This document shows positions 1 through 8,567 of a stretch of 64,000 nucleotides of DNA, in pieces. Origin of the DNA: Streptomyces atratus (GTDB taxonomy: Bacteria; Actinomycetota; Actinomycetes; Streptomycetales; Streptomycetaceae); NCBI RefSeq assembly GCF_014648655.1, contig NZ_BMRN01000010.1:186001-250000 (forward strand). Direction: 5' to 3'. A program made the translations under genes and the position numbers. The number at the start of each line of letters is the position of its first letter. Positions within the stretch are counted from its first letter, which is position 1. Below the pieces are notes generated by a model. That model worked only from the letters and a program-made list of their open reading frames with translations, did no database searches and was not told the DNA's origin.

Positions 1-39
1 AGATGAAGGCTCAATCGGGGGCCTGCCCGGCGATCGCAT

Positions 40-61
40 GTTGACCACATTGGTGGTCAAC
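40..61. promoter_or_regulatory. Inverted repeat, possible operator
   Basis: Arms gttgaccac (40-48) and gtggtcaac (53-61) are a perfect 9-bp inverted repeat with a 4-nt spacer. It lies about 125 nt upstream of the Nudix-like gene. The shape suits a GntR- or TetR-type operator, but no regulator gene is visible beside it in the window. It could also be a weak hairpin. Confidence 0.3.
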
Positions 62-185
62 CTTGGCCGCCCTTCTACCGGGTCGCTCAGGGTGGCACAC
101 CTCAGCCCGGCCCTCCCTGCATGACAGCTCACCCGTCCGATGCGTAAATATTGCTACTCAAGCAGCACCCCCTCAAGATTGAGGC

Positions 186-656
186 ATGCCGTCCTCCACT
201 GCCCCTTGGGTCCCATGGCCCCGCTTGGACCGTCGCACCTACCTCCTCCTGCTGGACGACCAGCGTCGGCTCCTTCTGTGCGGCGGATGCTGCGGCGGCT
301 GGACCGTCCCCCAGGTGCGCATGACAGCCAGCGCCAGCTTCCTGGAGTCAGCCACCCGGTTCCTGCAGGAGCGATTCAAAGTGGCGGCTCCACGCTATGG
401 ATCGGTGTATGGCATCCGCCAGTCGCGCAACGGTGAAGACTGGGAGTTCGACCGAGCCACGGCTACGCGGGTCTTCATCGTCCGCATCAGCGACGGCGAA
501 GGATCGGCGATTGAGAAGCAGTCGGTCACACACGCCCGATGGAGTATCGAGGAACTGCGAAGGCGAAGAAGAGAGATCTCCCCAGAGGGGATCGTCTTAC
601 TGGTCACCGGTTACGTCGAAGGATGGATTCCCGATGGCCCCATCACTCTCCACTGA
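186..656 (+). CDS. Nudix-like protein with degenerate Nudix box
   Basis: The 156-residue protein has the shape of actinobacterial Nudix proteins: an N-terminal strand region (RRTYLLLLDDQRRLLLCGGC), a stretch matching the Nudix helix (about residues 45-60, FLESATRFLQERF), and a typical tail with TRVFIVRISDG and HARWSIEELRRRR. A canonical box would be GX5EX7REUXEEXGU. Here the glycines and the REUXEE core are not intact, so hydrolase activity is doubtful. The start ATG at 186 is the first plausible one and has no strong ribosome binding site. No operon partner is visible. Confidence 0.6.
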   Translation: MPSSTAPWVPWPRLDRRTYLLLLDDQRRLLLCGGCCGGWTVPQVRMTASASFLESATRFLQERFKVAAPRYGSVYGIRQSRNGEDWEFDRATATRVFIVRISDGEGSAIEKQSVTHARWSIEELRRRRREISPEGIVLLVTGYVEGWIPDGPITLH

Positions 657-1048
657 GAGTGGCGCCGCAGCGCCAGCCGACACGCCCTGGTCAGCGATCT
701 GCTTACCTACGGGCCATCACGAGGATCCCATCTGTGTGACCGGCGAGATCGGGCCCTGGGCAGATAGCGGCGGCGCACCCTGCATCGAGTTCGATGACCA
801 CGGGCATCCTAGCTCCGGAGCATTCAGCGCATTGGGCGTCTTCTTCCTCTGAGGCAGGCGGCCTGAAACAGGACGTCTATTGGCGTAGAGGCGGCCTTGA
901 CCAAGGTCCTCCATAGCTGATGCGCTTGGGGAGTTAGGGCGTCGGACTCGGGGGGCTTCGTGATCAGGGCTGTTCTAGGTTCGATGTGTCGTGCCCGTGG
1001 TAGCAAGACGGATTCGGTCTTTCCGCTCGGTGGACGGGCGGCCCGCGC
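657..1048. other. Intergenic stretch, no gene seen
   Basis: About 390 bases between the Nudix-like gene and the NB-ARC/TPR gene. The short frames here have no recognisable motifs. It presumably contains the promoter of the downstream locus, but I cannot point to it. Confidence 0.5.
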
Positions 1049-3823
1049 ATGAGGCTCCGGCGGGGGATCACGATCGGCGTCGTGGCAGCCGGGGGTGCCG
1101 TGACAACGATGCTCGTGGGACTCGTCACGAACGCGGTGTCCGAGTCGGAGTGGCCAGGCTGGTTGGGGTGGTTACAGCGGCATGCCTGGTTCTCGTTCGC
1201 AGTGCTGGGCGGGGCCACGGTCGGGCTGACCATGCTGCTCGCCGCGCTGTCGGAGACCCGCACGCCCCTGCGGTCCCCTGAGCCGCATCAGCCGGGGAAC
1301 GGGTCGGATCCTCCAGGGGCCGCCTTGGTGCTGCAGTCGCTGCCACGCGACACCGCGGCGTTCACCGACCGGAGCGCCGAACTCGAGGCGCTGGTCCGGT
1401 CCGTGAGAATCTCGCAGGAGAGCGGCTCGGCGCTGCCCGTGCATGTGATCGACGGAATGCCGGGGGTCGGCAAAACAACGTTCGCCGTGCACGCCGGCCA
1501 TGTGCTGTCGGAACGATTCCCGGACGGGCAGCTGTTCGTGAACCTCAACGGGCACACGACGGGGCGCGCGCCGGTGCAGGCCACCGAGGCGCTGGCTTCG
1601 TTGCTGGCCGCGACCGGGGTGCCTGTGCAGCGGATTCCCGTCGGCGACGACGTGGGCGCGGTCGCCGAGGCGCGGGCGGCCATGTGGCGGAGTCGGCTCG
1701 CGGACAAGAAGGCGCTACTCATCCTCGACAACGCGGCCAGCTATCGCCAGTTTGAGCCTCTGCTCCCGGGCGGGAGCGGCTGTCTCGTGCTGGTGACCAG
1801 CCGGAAGCGGCTGGCGGCGTACGAGGAGGTGGTCCTGCCGGTGGCGGCGTTGCCGCCGGAGCACTCGGTCGACCTCTTCGTACGCCTCAGCGGGCGGTCG
1901 GCGGACTCGCTCGACCATGCCGTGCTCGCGGAGCTGGTGGGGCTGTGCGGGTATTTGCCGCTGGGGGTTTCGTTGCTTGCAGCGCGGCTGCGCCATCATC
2001 CGTCGTGGAGCGCCGAGGACCTGCGGGCGCGGCTGGTGGCGGCACGGGACCGACTGGGAGAACTCCGGGCCGGGGAGCGCGCAGTCGCCGCGACGTTCGA
2101 CCTGTCCTACCGGGACCTCGCGCCGGAGCGGCAGCGCTTCTTCCAGCGTCTCGGCTTCTACCCTGGTACCGACCTCGACACCTATGCCGGTGCCGCGCTC
2201 GGTTCAGTCTCGGTGGCCGCGGCGCGCGAGCAGCTCGACGCGCTCTACGACGCCCATCTAATCGACGAACACCCTGGAAGCCGATACCGGCTTCATGACC
2301 TCTTACGCGACTACGCCCGCGGTCTCGCCGACGAGGGAGGCACCATGGAACAAGTTCAGGCAGTTCAGCGCGTATGCACCTACTACTTGGCCGCCCTCTC
2401 TGTCGCGAACGGACACATCCTTCGCGGTGGCGCCGCCACACCGACGCCACCAGGCGCCGCCGCGCAGGTGGAGACGCCACCCATGGAGTCCCGTACCGCG
2501 GCCCTGGGCTGGCTGGAGAACGAGCGTGCGAACGTCCTTGCCTGCATCCGGCGAGCGAACAATCTCGCGCTGCATGAACTGGTCATCTGTATGGCCGCGG
2601 CCATGGCCCCCTTCCTACGGCAGGCCGGCCCCTGGGACCAGGCCGTCAGCCTTCACCGCACGGCCGCAGAGGCCGCCCGGCACACCGGCGACCGGCACGC
2701 GCTGGCGGACGCGCTCGCCGAGGTCGGAGTCGTACGGCGCTTCATGGCCGCCTACCCTGAGGCGATCGAGGCCCTGAACGAGGCAGTGACGGAGTACGAG
2801 GCAGTCGGCGAGCGACGCGGCAAGGCGGACGCTCTGAACCAGGCGGGCATCGTCTCTTACATGATCGCGGACAACGACGCCGCGGCCCGCGCCCAGACCG
2901 AGGCCCTCGCCCTCTACCGAGACATCGGCGACCGGCTCGGCCAGGCGAACGCGCTCGCGGACCTCGGCATGGTGCGTCGACAGACAAGCCAGTTCGACGT
3001 GGCGATGGAGGAGCAGACCGAGGCCCTGTCGATCTATCGCGAGCTGGGCGACCGCTACGGAGAGGCCAACTCGCTGCGGGACCTGGGCATCGTGCACTGC
3101 CTCATGGGTGAGTATGAGCTGGCCACGCGTCGGCACCGTCAGGCGTTCGACATCTATCAGGAGCTCGACGACCGGGTCCACCAGGCGTACGCCCTCAACG
3201 AGATCGGCGTCGTACGGCGGCTGACCGGCGACCTGCCCGGGGCGCGGGAGGCCCATGCCCAGGCGCTGGAGCACTACACCGAGCTCGGCGAGCGGTTCGG
3301 GCGCGCGAACAGCGTCCGCCACCTCGGGGTGCTGGACCGCATGGAAGGCAACGTCATTGAGGCGATCCGTGTGTTGGAGGACGCCCTGGGTTCGTACCGT
3401 GATCTCGGTAGCCGTGGCGGCGAGGCCGCCACGCTGGGCGAGTTGGGTGTGGCGCACGGAATCGTCGCGGAGCAGGACCACGCTGTCGAGGCGTTCCAGC
3501 AGAGCCTGGAGATTTTGCAGGAGCTCGGCGACCGGTGCGGGGAGGCTGAGGTCCTGAACCACTGGGGGATGCTGCTGCACGCTTCTGGTGACTGGGCCGC
3601 CTCGCGGGGATATTTCGAGCAGGCGCTGGGGTTGGCTCGGGACATCCGCTGTCCGTTGGAGCAGGCGCGGGCACTGGAAGGGATCGGACGCTGCGACTGG
3701 ATGGCAGACGGACCCGCGCAGGCTGAGGGCTCGCTGAGCGAAGCACTCGCCGTGTACCGGCAGTTGGGCGCGAACGGGGCCGCCGACACTCTCGAGCGGC
3801 TGCTTGCGTCGCAGGCGGGGTGA
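1049..3823 (+). CDS. Membrane-anchored NB-ARC/TPR protein beside RiPP locus
   Basis: This 924-residue protein has two predicted N-terminal membrane helices (about 7-30 and 45-67). An NB-ARC type ATPase follows, with P-loop GMPGVGKTT (136-144), Walker B LLILDN (223-228) and a GLPL-like GYLPLGVSLL stretch. From about residue 530 to the end there are roughly 40-residue TPR repeats with recurring GDR, ALAxLG and AxExxxQAL patterns. The architecture resembles AfsR-like STAND proteins without the SARP DNA-binding domain. It lies 107 nt upstream of the precursor gene in the same direction, so a role in sensing, scaffolding or regulating the peptide pathway is inferred. TPR proteins are recorded beside some cyclophane RiPP loci (I recall the name HaaT). 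Confidence 0.85.
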   Translation: MRLRRGITIGVVAAGGAVTTMLVGLVTNAVSESEWPGWLGWLQRHAWFSFAVLGGATVGLTMLLAALSETRTPLRSPEPHQPGNGSDPPGAALVLQSLPRDTAAFTDRSAELEALVRSVRISQESGSALPVHVIDGMPGVGKTTFAVHAGHVLSERFPDGQLFVNLNGHTTGRAPVQATEALASLLAATGVPVQRIPVGDDVGAVAEARAAMWRSRLADKKALLILDNAASYRQFEPLLPGGSGCLVLVTSRKRLAAYEEVVLPVAALPPEHSVDLFVRLSGRSADSLDHAVLAELVGLCGYLPLGVSLLAARLRHHPSWSAEDLRARLVAARDRLGELRAGERAVAATFDLSYRDLAPERQRFFQRLGFYPGTDLDTYAGAALGSVSVAAAREQLDALYDAHLIDEHPGSRYRLHDLLRDYARGLADEGGTMEQVQAVQRVCTYYLAALSVANGHILRGGAATPTPPGAAAQVETPPMESRTAALGWLENERANVLACIRRANNLALHELVICMAAAMAPFLRQAGPWDQAVSLHRTAAEAARHTGDRHALADALAEVGVVRRFMAAYPEAIEALNEAVTEYEAVGERRGKADALNQAGIVSYMIADNDAAARAQTEALALYRDIGDRLGQANALADLGMVRRQTSQFDVAMEEQTEALSIYRELGDRYGEANSLRDLGIVHCLMGEYELATRRHRQAFDIYQELDDRVHQAYALNEIGVVRRLTGDLPGAREAHAQALEHYTELGERFGRANSVRHLGVLDRMEGNVIEAIRVLEDALGSYRDLGSRGGEAATLGELGVAHGIVAEQDHAVEAFQQSLEILQELGDRCGEAEVLNHWGMLLHASGDWAASRGYFEQALGLARDIRCPLEQARALEGIGRCDWMADGPAQAEGSLSEALAVYRQLGANGAADTLERLLASQAG

Positions 3824-3930
3824 GCCGAGCTTGTGGCCGGATTGGGTATGCCATCGTAGGTAGTGGGACTGCTACGTTGCGGGCCGATCTGCCGACTCAA
3901 CCGCCGTCGCACTGTTACGAGGAGCGTTGA

Positions 3931-4125
3931 ATGCTGTCACGCACGTCCGTTCCCACGCCGCACGCCCCGGTGACGCCCGTGGCCCCGGAACCCACGCAGA
4001 GCTCGGTTGTCCTGGACCGCGTCGCCGCCCGTGTACGGCAGCGACTGGCAGCCGAGCGGACCGCGGCGAACGGTACAGGCGAAGGTGGTCACCAGGCTTC
4101 ACTGATCTGGACCTGGCCCCTGTGA
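3931..4125 (+). CDS. Putative RiPP precursor peptide, C-terminal WTWPL
   Basis: A 64-residue peptide with an Ala/Pro/Thr-rich N-terminus, an amphipathic leader-like helix (VLDRVAARVRQRLAAERTAA) and a short tail ending SLIWTWPL. A GAGGAG-like site precedes the ATG by about 8 nt. The stop is 13 nt before the radical SAM gene, which has little binding site of its own, so the two are probably translationally coupled. Position, size and aromatic tail match precursors of FxsB-type maturases, which crosslink an aromatic ring to a residue two positions on. The Trp-Thr-Trp tail recalls the Trp-x-Trp of darobactin. That the tail is modified is inference. I recall a related family named HaaA but cannot confirm membership. 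Confidence 0.75.
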   Translation: MLSRTSVPTPHAPVTPVAPEPTQSSVVLDRVAARVRQRLAAERTAANGTGEGGHQASLIWTWPL

Positions 4126-4138
4126 GCTCTCCCGCTCG

Positions 4139-5290
4139 ATGACGCCGCGCGAGAACATCGCTCCCTTTCGGTCCTTCATTCTCAAGGTCGCCAATCGCTG
4201 CAACATCGACTGCGACTACTGCTACGTCTTCAACTCCGCGGACCAGGCGTGGCAGCGTCTACCCGCCCGGATGAGTGTGGATGTTGCCCAGGCTGCCGGG
4301 CGGAGGATCGGTGAGCACGCCGTGGCGCACGGCCTGCCGGGCGCGCATGTCGTTCTGCACGGTGGAGAGCCCCTACTCGCCGGCCCCCGACACATGGCTG
4401 ACCTGCTCGGCGTCGTACGGGAAAGTGTTCCGGCCGGTGTGGAGGTACGTTTCGAGCTCCAGACCAACGGGACGCTTCTCACGGAGCCGTGGCTGGACCT
4501 CTTCGAGCGGTACGAGGTTGTCGTGGGCGTCAGCCTCGACGGGCCGCCGTCCGCGAACGATCGACATCGGCTGACCCATGCCTCCCGGTCGAGCGCCGCC
4601 TCGGCCGTACGCGGCATCGACCTCCTGCGGTCCCGACCCCACCTGTTCGCAGGAGTGCTCGCCGTTGTGGACCTGGCCAACGACCCGGTCGAGGTCCACG
4701 ACTACCTGGCGTCGTTCGAGCCTCCGGTGATCGACTTCGGTCTGCCGCACGGGACGCACGACGAGCCACCGCACCGCGGCGATCCGAGCGTGCCCGAGTA
4801 CGGGGTGTGGATGAGCCGCGTCTACGACGCCTGGCTTGCCCGGCCCGAAGACAGGCACGGCATACGGATGCTGGAGGACATCGTGGCGCTCAGCTCCGGC
4901 GTGCGCGGCTCGGTGGAATCCCTGGGTCTGGCCCCGCCAACGGGTGTCGTGATCGAGTCCGACGGCACGATCGAGGGCGTGGACACCCTGCGGTCCGTCG
5001 AGGAAGGCGCCTCCTGGCTGGGGCTCGACGTCTTCAGGCAGTCCTTCGACGAGGTCCTTCACCATCCAAAGCTCCTGCACCGGCAGTACGGGAAGGTCGC
5101 GCTCGCTGAACAGTGCCAGAGCTGCCCTCTGGTGGAGGTGTGCGGCGGAGGCTACCTCCCGCATCGCTTCAGCACCGCCCGTGGCTACCAGAATCCCTCC
5201 GTCTACTGCGCAGACCTGGAGTACCTCATCCGGCATGTCCAGGGCTCCCTACGCCGGCACGGCTGGGACCCGGCGGCCCCACCCCCGTAG
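4139..5290 (+). CDS. FxsB-type radical SAM/SPASM peptide maturase
   Basis: The 383-residue protein opens with the [4Fe-4S]-binding motif C21-x3-C25-x2-C28 (NRCNIDCDYCYVF), which reduces S-adenosylmethionine to start radical chemistry. HGGEPLL and ELQTNGTLL are typical radical SAM core strands, and GVSLDGPPSAND fits the SPASM peptide-maturase group. C326, C329, C335 and C357 (CQSCPLVEVCGGG ... YCADLEYLI) form the C-terminal auxiliary cluster region. Length and motifs agree with FxsB-family cyclophane-forming enzymes. It directly follows the putative precursor, which should be its substrate. The start ATG at 4139 is the only suitable one. Confidence 0.9.
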   Translation: MTPRENIAPFRSFILKVANRCNIDCDYCYVFNSADQAWQRLPARMSVDVAQAAGRRIGEHAVAHGLPGAHVVLHGGEPLLAGPRHMADLLGVVRESVPAGVEVRFELQTNGTLLTEPWLDLFERYEVVVGVSLDGPPSANDRHRLTHASRSSAASAVRGIDLLRSRPHLFAGVLAVVDLANDPVEVHDYLASFEPPVIDFGLPHGTHDEPPHRGDPSVPEYGVWMSRVYDAWLARPEDRHGIRMLEDIVALSSGVRGSVESLGLAPPTGVVIESDGTIEGVDTLRSVEEGASWLGLDVFRQSFDEVLHHPKLLHRQYGKVALAEQCQSCPLVEVCGGGYLPHRFSTARGYQNPSVYCADLEYLIRHVQGSLRRHGWDPAAPPP

Positions 5291-5368
5291 CCATGAGCCG
5301 TGCCGCCACGGCAGGATCATGCGTTGGAATGAGCGAGTGAAGCGATGGAAGAGCGACAGGAGATGTCG

Positions 5369-5842
5369 ATGACCGTGACGATCCGACCCGCCGACAGGCG
5401 GGACATCGTGGCCGTAGCCGAACTGATCGAGGAGATCGAGCGGTTCTACGGATCGGCCGAGATCCAGCCGCTCGAGGAACGCCACTCCCAGGTGGAGGAG
5501 GCGCTCTTCGGCTCGCCGCCGCTGGCGTCCGCGCTCCTGGTCGAGGACGGGGCCGGCAACCTCGTCGGGCTCGCCGCCTACTCGTTCCTCTGGCCGGCGG
5601 CCGGCTCCTCCCACTCCCTGTTTCTGAAGGAGCTCTACGTCCGCGACACCCTCCGCCGCCAGGGCGTCGGCGCCCGCCTCATGGACGAGCTCCGTGCCCT
5701 GGCCGCCGCACGCCCCGGGTGCAGCCGTGTCGAGTGGATGACGGACCGCGACAACCCGAACGCGCGTGCCTTCTACAAGTCGCTGGGATTCGCGGAGTTC
5801 GATGGGAAGATCGTCTACCGGGTGGACACCAATACGGGCTGA
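5369..5842 (+). CDS. GNAT family N-acetyltransferase
   Basis: A GNAT fold of about 157 residues. The acetyl-CoA binding motif A is LKELYVRDTLRRQGVGARLM, with the R/Q-x-x-G-x-G/A signature RQGVGA, followed by WMTDRDNPNARAFYKSLGF (motif B). The frame is open from 5345, but ACAGGAG sits 8 nt before the ATG at 5369, so I prefer that start. It lies 78 nt after the radical SAM gene in the same direction. It may acetylate the peptide product or confer self-protection, or it may be an unrelated acetyltransferase. Confidence 0.85.
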   Translation: MTVTIRPADRRDIVAVAELIEEIERFYGSAEIQPLEERHSQVEEALFGSPPLASALLVEDGAGNLVGLAAYSFLWPAAGSSHSLFLKELYVRDTLRRQGVGARLMDELRALAAARPGCSRVEWMTDRDNPNARAFYKSLGFAEFDGKIVYRVDTNTG

Positions 5843-5857
5843 GGGCGGGGTGCGGCT

Positions 5858-6211
5858 GTGCAGGAAGAACGGTGCGACCGGTGTGAATGCATCGTCGGGC
5901 TGGGATGCGCCTGCTTGCCAAACGGGGTCGTATCGGAAAGACGTGCTGTACCGCAGCACAGGCAGGAGTGGCGGCGCTTCCTCGCGGACACGATCCTGAT
6001 CTCGCCGACGCGGTACGCGCACCTGCCCGGGGCCTGCGCCCACCTGACCGAGGAGTTGGTGACGGCCCCGCGCTGGGGCTGGATCCCCGAACCGCCGCAC
6101 GGGCTCTGGGACCGGTTGAGCAGTAGCCACCCGGCGACCGCGACAGAGGGGAACACCACACGGCAGGCGGTACGACGGTGCGAGGAGTGTCAGTCGGCAT
6201 TCGTGATGTAA
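5858..6211 (+). CDS. Hypothetical Cys-containing small protein
   Basis: A 117-residue frame with a GTG start and unknown function. An N-terminal CDRCECIVGLGCAC cluster and a C-terminal CEEC could bind a metal. The middle (EWRRFLADTILISPTRYAHLPGACAHL and ELVTAPRWGWIPEPPHGLWDRL) looks protein-like rather than random. It follows the GNAT gene by 15 nt and is followed by a strong hairpin at 6267-6295, which supports it as the last gene of the transcription unit. Confidence 0.5.
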   Translation: MQEERCDRCECIVGLGCACLPNGVVSERRAVPQHRQEWRRFLADTILISPTRYAHLPGACAHLTEELVTAPRWGWIPEPPHGLWDRLSSSHPATATEGNTTRQAVRRCEECQSAFVM

Positions 6212-6266
6212 GCCGCCGTGGGCGCGGTCGCGCGTGACCGACCTGGGCTCGCCAGGTGACCGCGCA

Positions 6267-6295
6267 CAGGGCTGCAGCCGGACGCTGCAGCCCTG
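6267..6295 (+). terminator. Hairpin terminator after the RiPP-type locus
   Basis: Perfect 12-bp stem cagggctgcagc / gctgcagccctg with a 5-nt loop. It is placed 55 nt after the stop at 6211 and lacks a clear T-tract, as is common in Streptomyces. Confidence 0.6.
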
Positions 6296-7189
6296 CGGGT
6301 TTGGGTGTGGACAGGCCTTTGCTTTCCGGTCGGTGGTCCGCGCCGTGCAGCCGCCTTTGCCCTGGTAACGGCCTTGCCGTTGGCGGCGGTAGCGGCCCTG
6401 GTGGCAAGCGCCGGTTCAGGCCAGCTATCGGGCTTGCGAAGCAGAGTTCCAGGCCGTGTCTCGGCTGGCGGCTACCCCTCCCTTCAGCAGGCGCATCACA
6501 TGGAGGGTCCTGTACGTGGCGAGGAACGCGCTCGGAGTATCAACCCGGCAACCAGGGCACCTCGCGCCCTTGTCCTTGCCCAGGTTCACGCCGGGCGGGA
6601 CATAGACACTGGAGCCCAGGGGCCCGTAGAGAGCGCGGGATGACTGACCGTAAGTCATGTAGGGCTTGCGCCCCTCACGATGCAACACGAATTCTGTCTG
6701 TCACCTACGTACCCCTCTTGCCCCTCTATAGGGTGAAGGGAAGAATCAGGGCGCTGAGGGGTCGGAAGATGAAGTGGGAATGAGCCTCTCAGGACCCACG
6801 CGTGGTTGCTCACGATTGTTGAGCCCAGGTGGTGTTCAACCCTTCAGGATGTGAGCACCTGTCACTACTGCCCTGCGGCAGGAGCCAGCTAGCCGAGCGA
6901 GCCCTCCGGTGGCTGTCTCCTATCCCGCCTAGGGAATCCGGGCTGGGCCGTTCTCCTGAGTGCCTCTCACAGACTGAGCTGTGGTCGGGTTCTCAAGTAC
7001 CCGCACACAGGAGTCGCGTCAAGTTTTAGGGGCCGTCACACGAGGTCAGAGCTACCGTGCTCCGACGATTTTCCGGGGCCTGAGGCATCACGCTCCCGGC
7101 CTCTCTGACGCGCCCTGGGCTGCTGGCGGATCCCTCGATAACTATCAAAGCGGGCGGGACTGTGCTGTCGAGGCCCTATGGTGATCGCC
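6296..7189. other. Long non-coding stretch
   Basis: About 900 bases with no convincing gene on either strand. Frames here lack motifs and ribosome binding sites. GC is lower around 6640-6760, with a small accc/gggt dyad near 6714-6733. It may be decayed mobile-element DNA at the left edge of the accessory region. Confidence 0.4.
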
Positions 7190-7861
7190 ATGCAGCCCAC
7201 CGACAGTGGCGCCGCGTCCGCCAATCCCAGCTGGGTCGCGGTGGATATGGGTGCCCTGATTCACCAGTGCGATGCCGAGTTGGCTCAGCACGACGCCATG
7301 CTCGACCGACTGACGTCGGGAGTCGCCGCGCTGGAAGCTGAGAAGCAAGCGGTGCGCTCCGCGCGCCAGCAGGTGGTGCTCACTCGCGAGGAGGCGCTGC
7401 GCGTTCAGGAGGTGCTCCACGCGGCGGCCCGGGCTGGAGCCGCTCTTCGTAGCGGGCAGCGCGAGGGCGGGTCCAGTTTCAAGGACGTGCCGGATCCTGA
7501 CGAATGCAAGGGGACCGACGCCTGCGCCGATGAGGCTGCGGACAGTTCGGATGCGGCGGCCACGTCGGCTGAAGAAGGCAGCCACACCGGCAAGGCTTCG
7601 ACAGCGTTTGACGCATCGAAGCTCGGCCCTCGCGGCATGCAGGCCCTGCAGATCATCAACAGTGAGCCCACGCTGCAGTGGACCGGGAAGCTGCTCGCGG
7701 TACGGCTGGAAGGCCAGGAGGTCGAGGCCGACGGGAAGGCGCACAATCGCGCGCGGACGCTCATGGACGACCTGGCAAAGAAGCAGCTCGTGGCGAAGAT
7801 GTACTCGGATGATGGTCGTCGCTGCTACTTCGTCGCGGCCGCGGCAACGGAGGCCGCCTAG
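7190..7861 (+). CDS. Hypothetical coiled-coil protein with C-terminal helical domain
   Basis: Function not recognised. About residues 20-80 form a likely coiled coil (ALIHQCDAELAQHDAMLDRL ... EALRVQEVLHAAARA), followed by an acidic Ser/Ala linker. The C-terminal domain of about 75 residues (GPRGMQALQIINSEPTLQWT ... LMDDLAKKQLVAKMYSDDGR) resembles a winged-helix fold with a final wing. The ATG at 7190 is chosen over the GTG-region start at 7178. It stands alone, next to regulatory genes of an accessory region, so a plasmid- or island-type DNA-associated protein is possible. Confidence 0.65.
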   Translation: MQPTDSGAASANPSWVAVDMGALIHQCDAELAQHDAMLDRLTSGVAALEAEKQAVRSARQQVVLTREEALRVQEVLHAAARAGAALRSGQREGGSSFKDVPDPDECKGTDACADEAADSSDAAATSAEEGSHTGKASTAFDASKLGPRGMQALQIINSEPTLQWTGKLLAVRLEGQEVEADGKAHNRARTLMDDLAKKQLVAKMYSDDGRRCYFVAAAATEAA

Positions 7862-8078
7862 AGGCACCCCAAGGCGACCGCCTCCCGCGCTGGCATGGTT
7901 CCTAGGCCGACGCATCAACGCGGGAGGCGGTCTGACGACTCTGGGCCGTACCCCCCACGCTACCGGGCAATTCCCGGGCGAGGGGCAAGTTCGGCCTGCG
8001 TTCCCTCGATCGAGAGGCCGACCCTCGCATGACAGGCGCATCATCGGACTTTTCCCGGCTATCCGACCCGGCCGGCTA

Positions 8079-8441
8079 CTACTCCTCGCCGCTTCGCCGA
8101 TGCGAGGGAATGGGCTGGTGACGGGCACCGTCATCGCCTGCGGGCCAATCGGTGTGACGCGGCCAGAGCATCTCGTCGAGCGTCTCCTCGATGCTTGCGA
8201 GCGTAAACATGTCGGGCCAAACGGTTCCGGCAAGGATGTTGGAAATAACTTGCCGGTTGACGCCGGACGCAGTCGCCAGCGCGTTGGCCGACAAGCCGCG
8301 CCGCTCCATCGCCTCCGCCAGGGCCCGGGCTACGGCCTGCCCGACCTGTGCCTGCCGGGCGTTGTCCATCACTGCGTACGGCCAGTGGCCGGACACGGCA
8401 TAGTCGCGCGGCTTCTTTCCACGTCTCGTTCCTCCGGGCAT
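8079..8441 (-). CDS. XRE-family helix-turn-helix regulator
   Basis: A 120-residue protein with a Cro/CI-type HTH at about residues 35-85: VGQAVARALAEAMERRGLSA, then NALATASGVNRQVISNILAG. The C-terminus is short, with no sensor domain. It is transcribed away from the gene starting near 8568, and a perfect 17-bp inverted repeat lies between the two starts, an arrangement typical of an autoregulating repressor. The start is uncertain: an internal Met near residue 25 (MDNARQ) also fits the domain. Confidence 0.8.
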   Translation of the reverse strand: MPGGTRRGKKPRDYAVSGHWPYAVMDNARQAQVGQAVARALAEAMERRGLSANALATASGVNRQVISNILAGTVWPDMFTLASIEETLDEMLWPRHTDWPAGDDGARHQPIPSHRRSGEE

Positions 8442-8483
8442 GCGACCAGTGTGACGGACGGGATGCCGACTTGCGCACCCCGC

Positions 8484-8523
8484 CCAATCATGGGTTGCTA
8501 TAACAATAGCAACCCATGATTGG
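8484..8523. promoter_or_regulatory. Perfect 17-bp inverted repeat, likely XRE operator
   Basis: Left arm ccaatcatgggttgcta (8484-8500), spacer taacaa, right arm tagcaacccatgattgg (8507-8523). The arms are fully complementary, which is very unlikely by chance. It is centred in the divergent intergenic region between the XRE gene (start 8441) and the gene starting near 8568. A TATAAC-like -10 (8499-8504) overlaps its centre, so bound repressor would block transcription. Confidence 0.75.
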
Positions 8524-8567
8524 ACGCGCTTCCATCCCAGCCGGTTTGAAAGGAATTGGTATCTACA

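Noticed and set aside
3931..4125. Calling the peptide a darobactin homologue
   Set aside because: The only shared feature is the W-x-W spacing. Leader, partner genes and organism differ, so the link is noted as a hypothesis, not an identity.
6425..6688. A minus-strand frame of 87 codons with CPGCR
   Set aside because: It has no ribosome binding site, no promoter and no conserved-like segment beyond the Cys pair.
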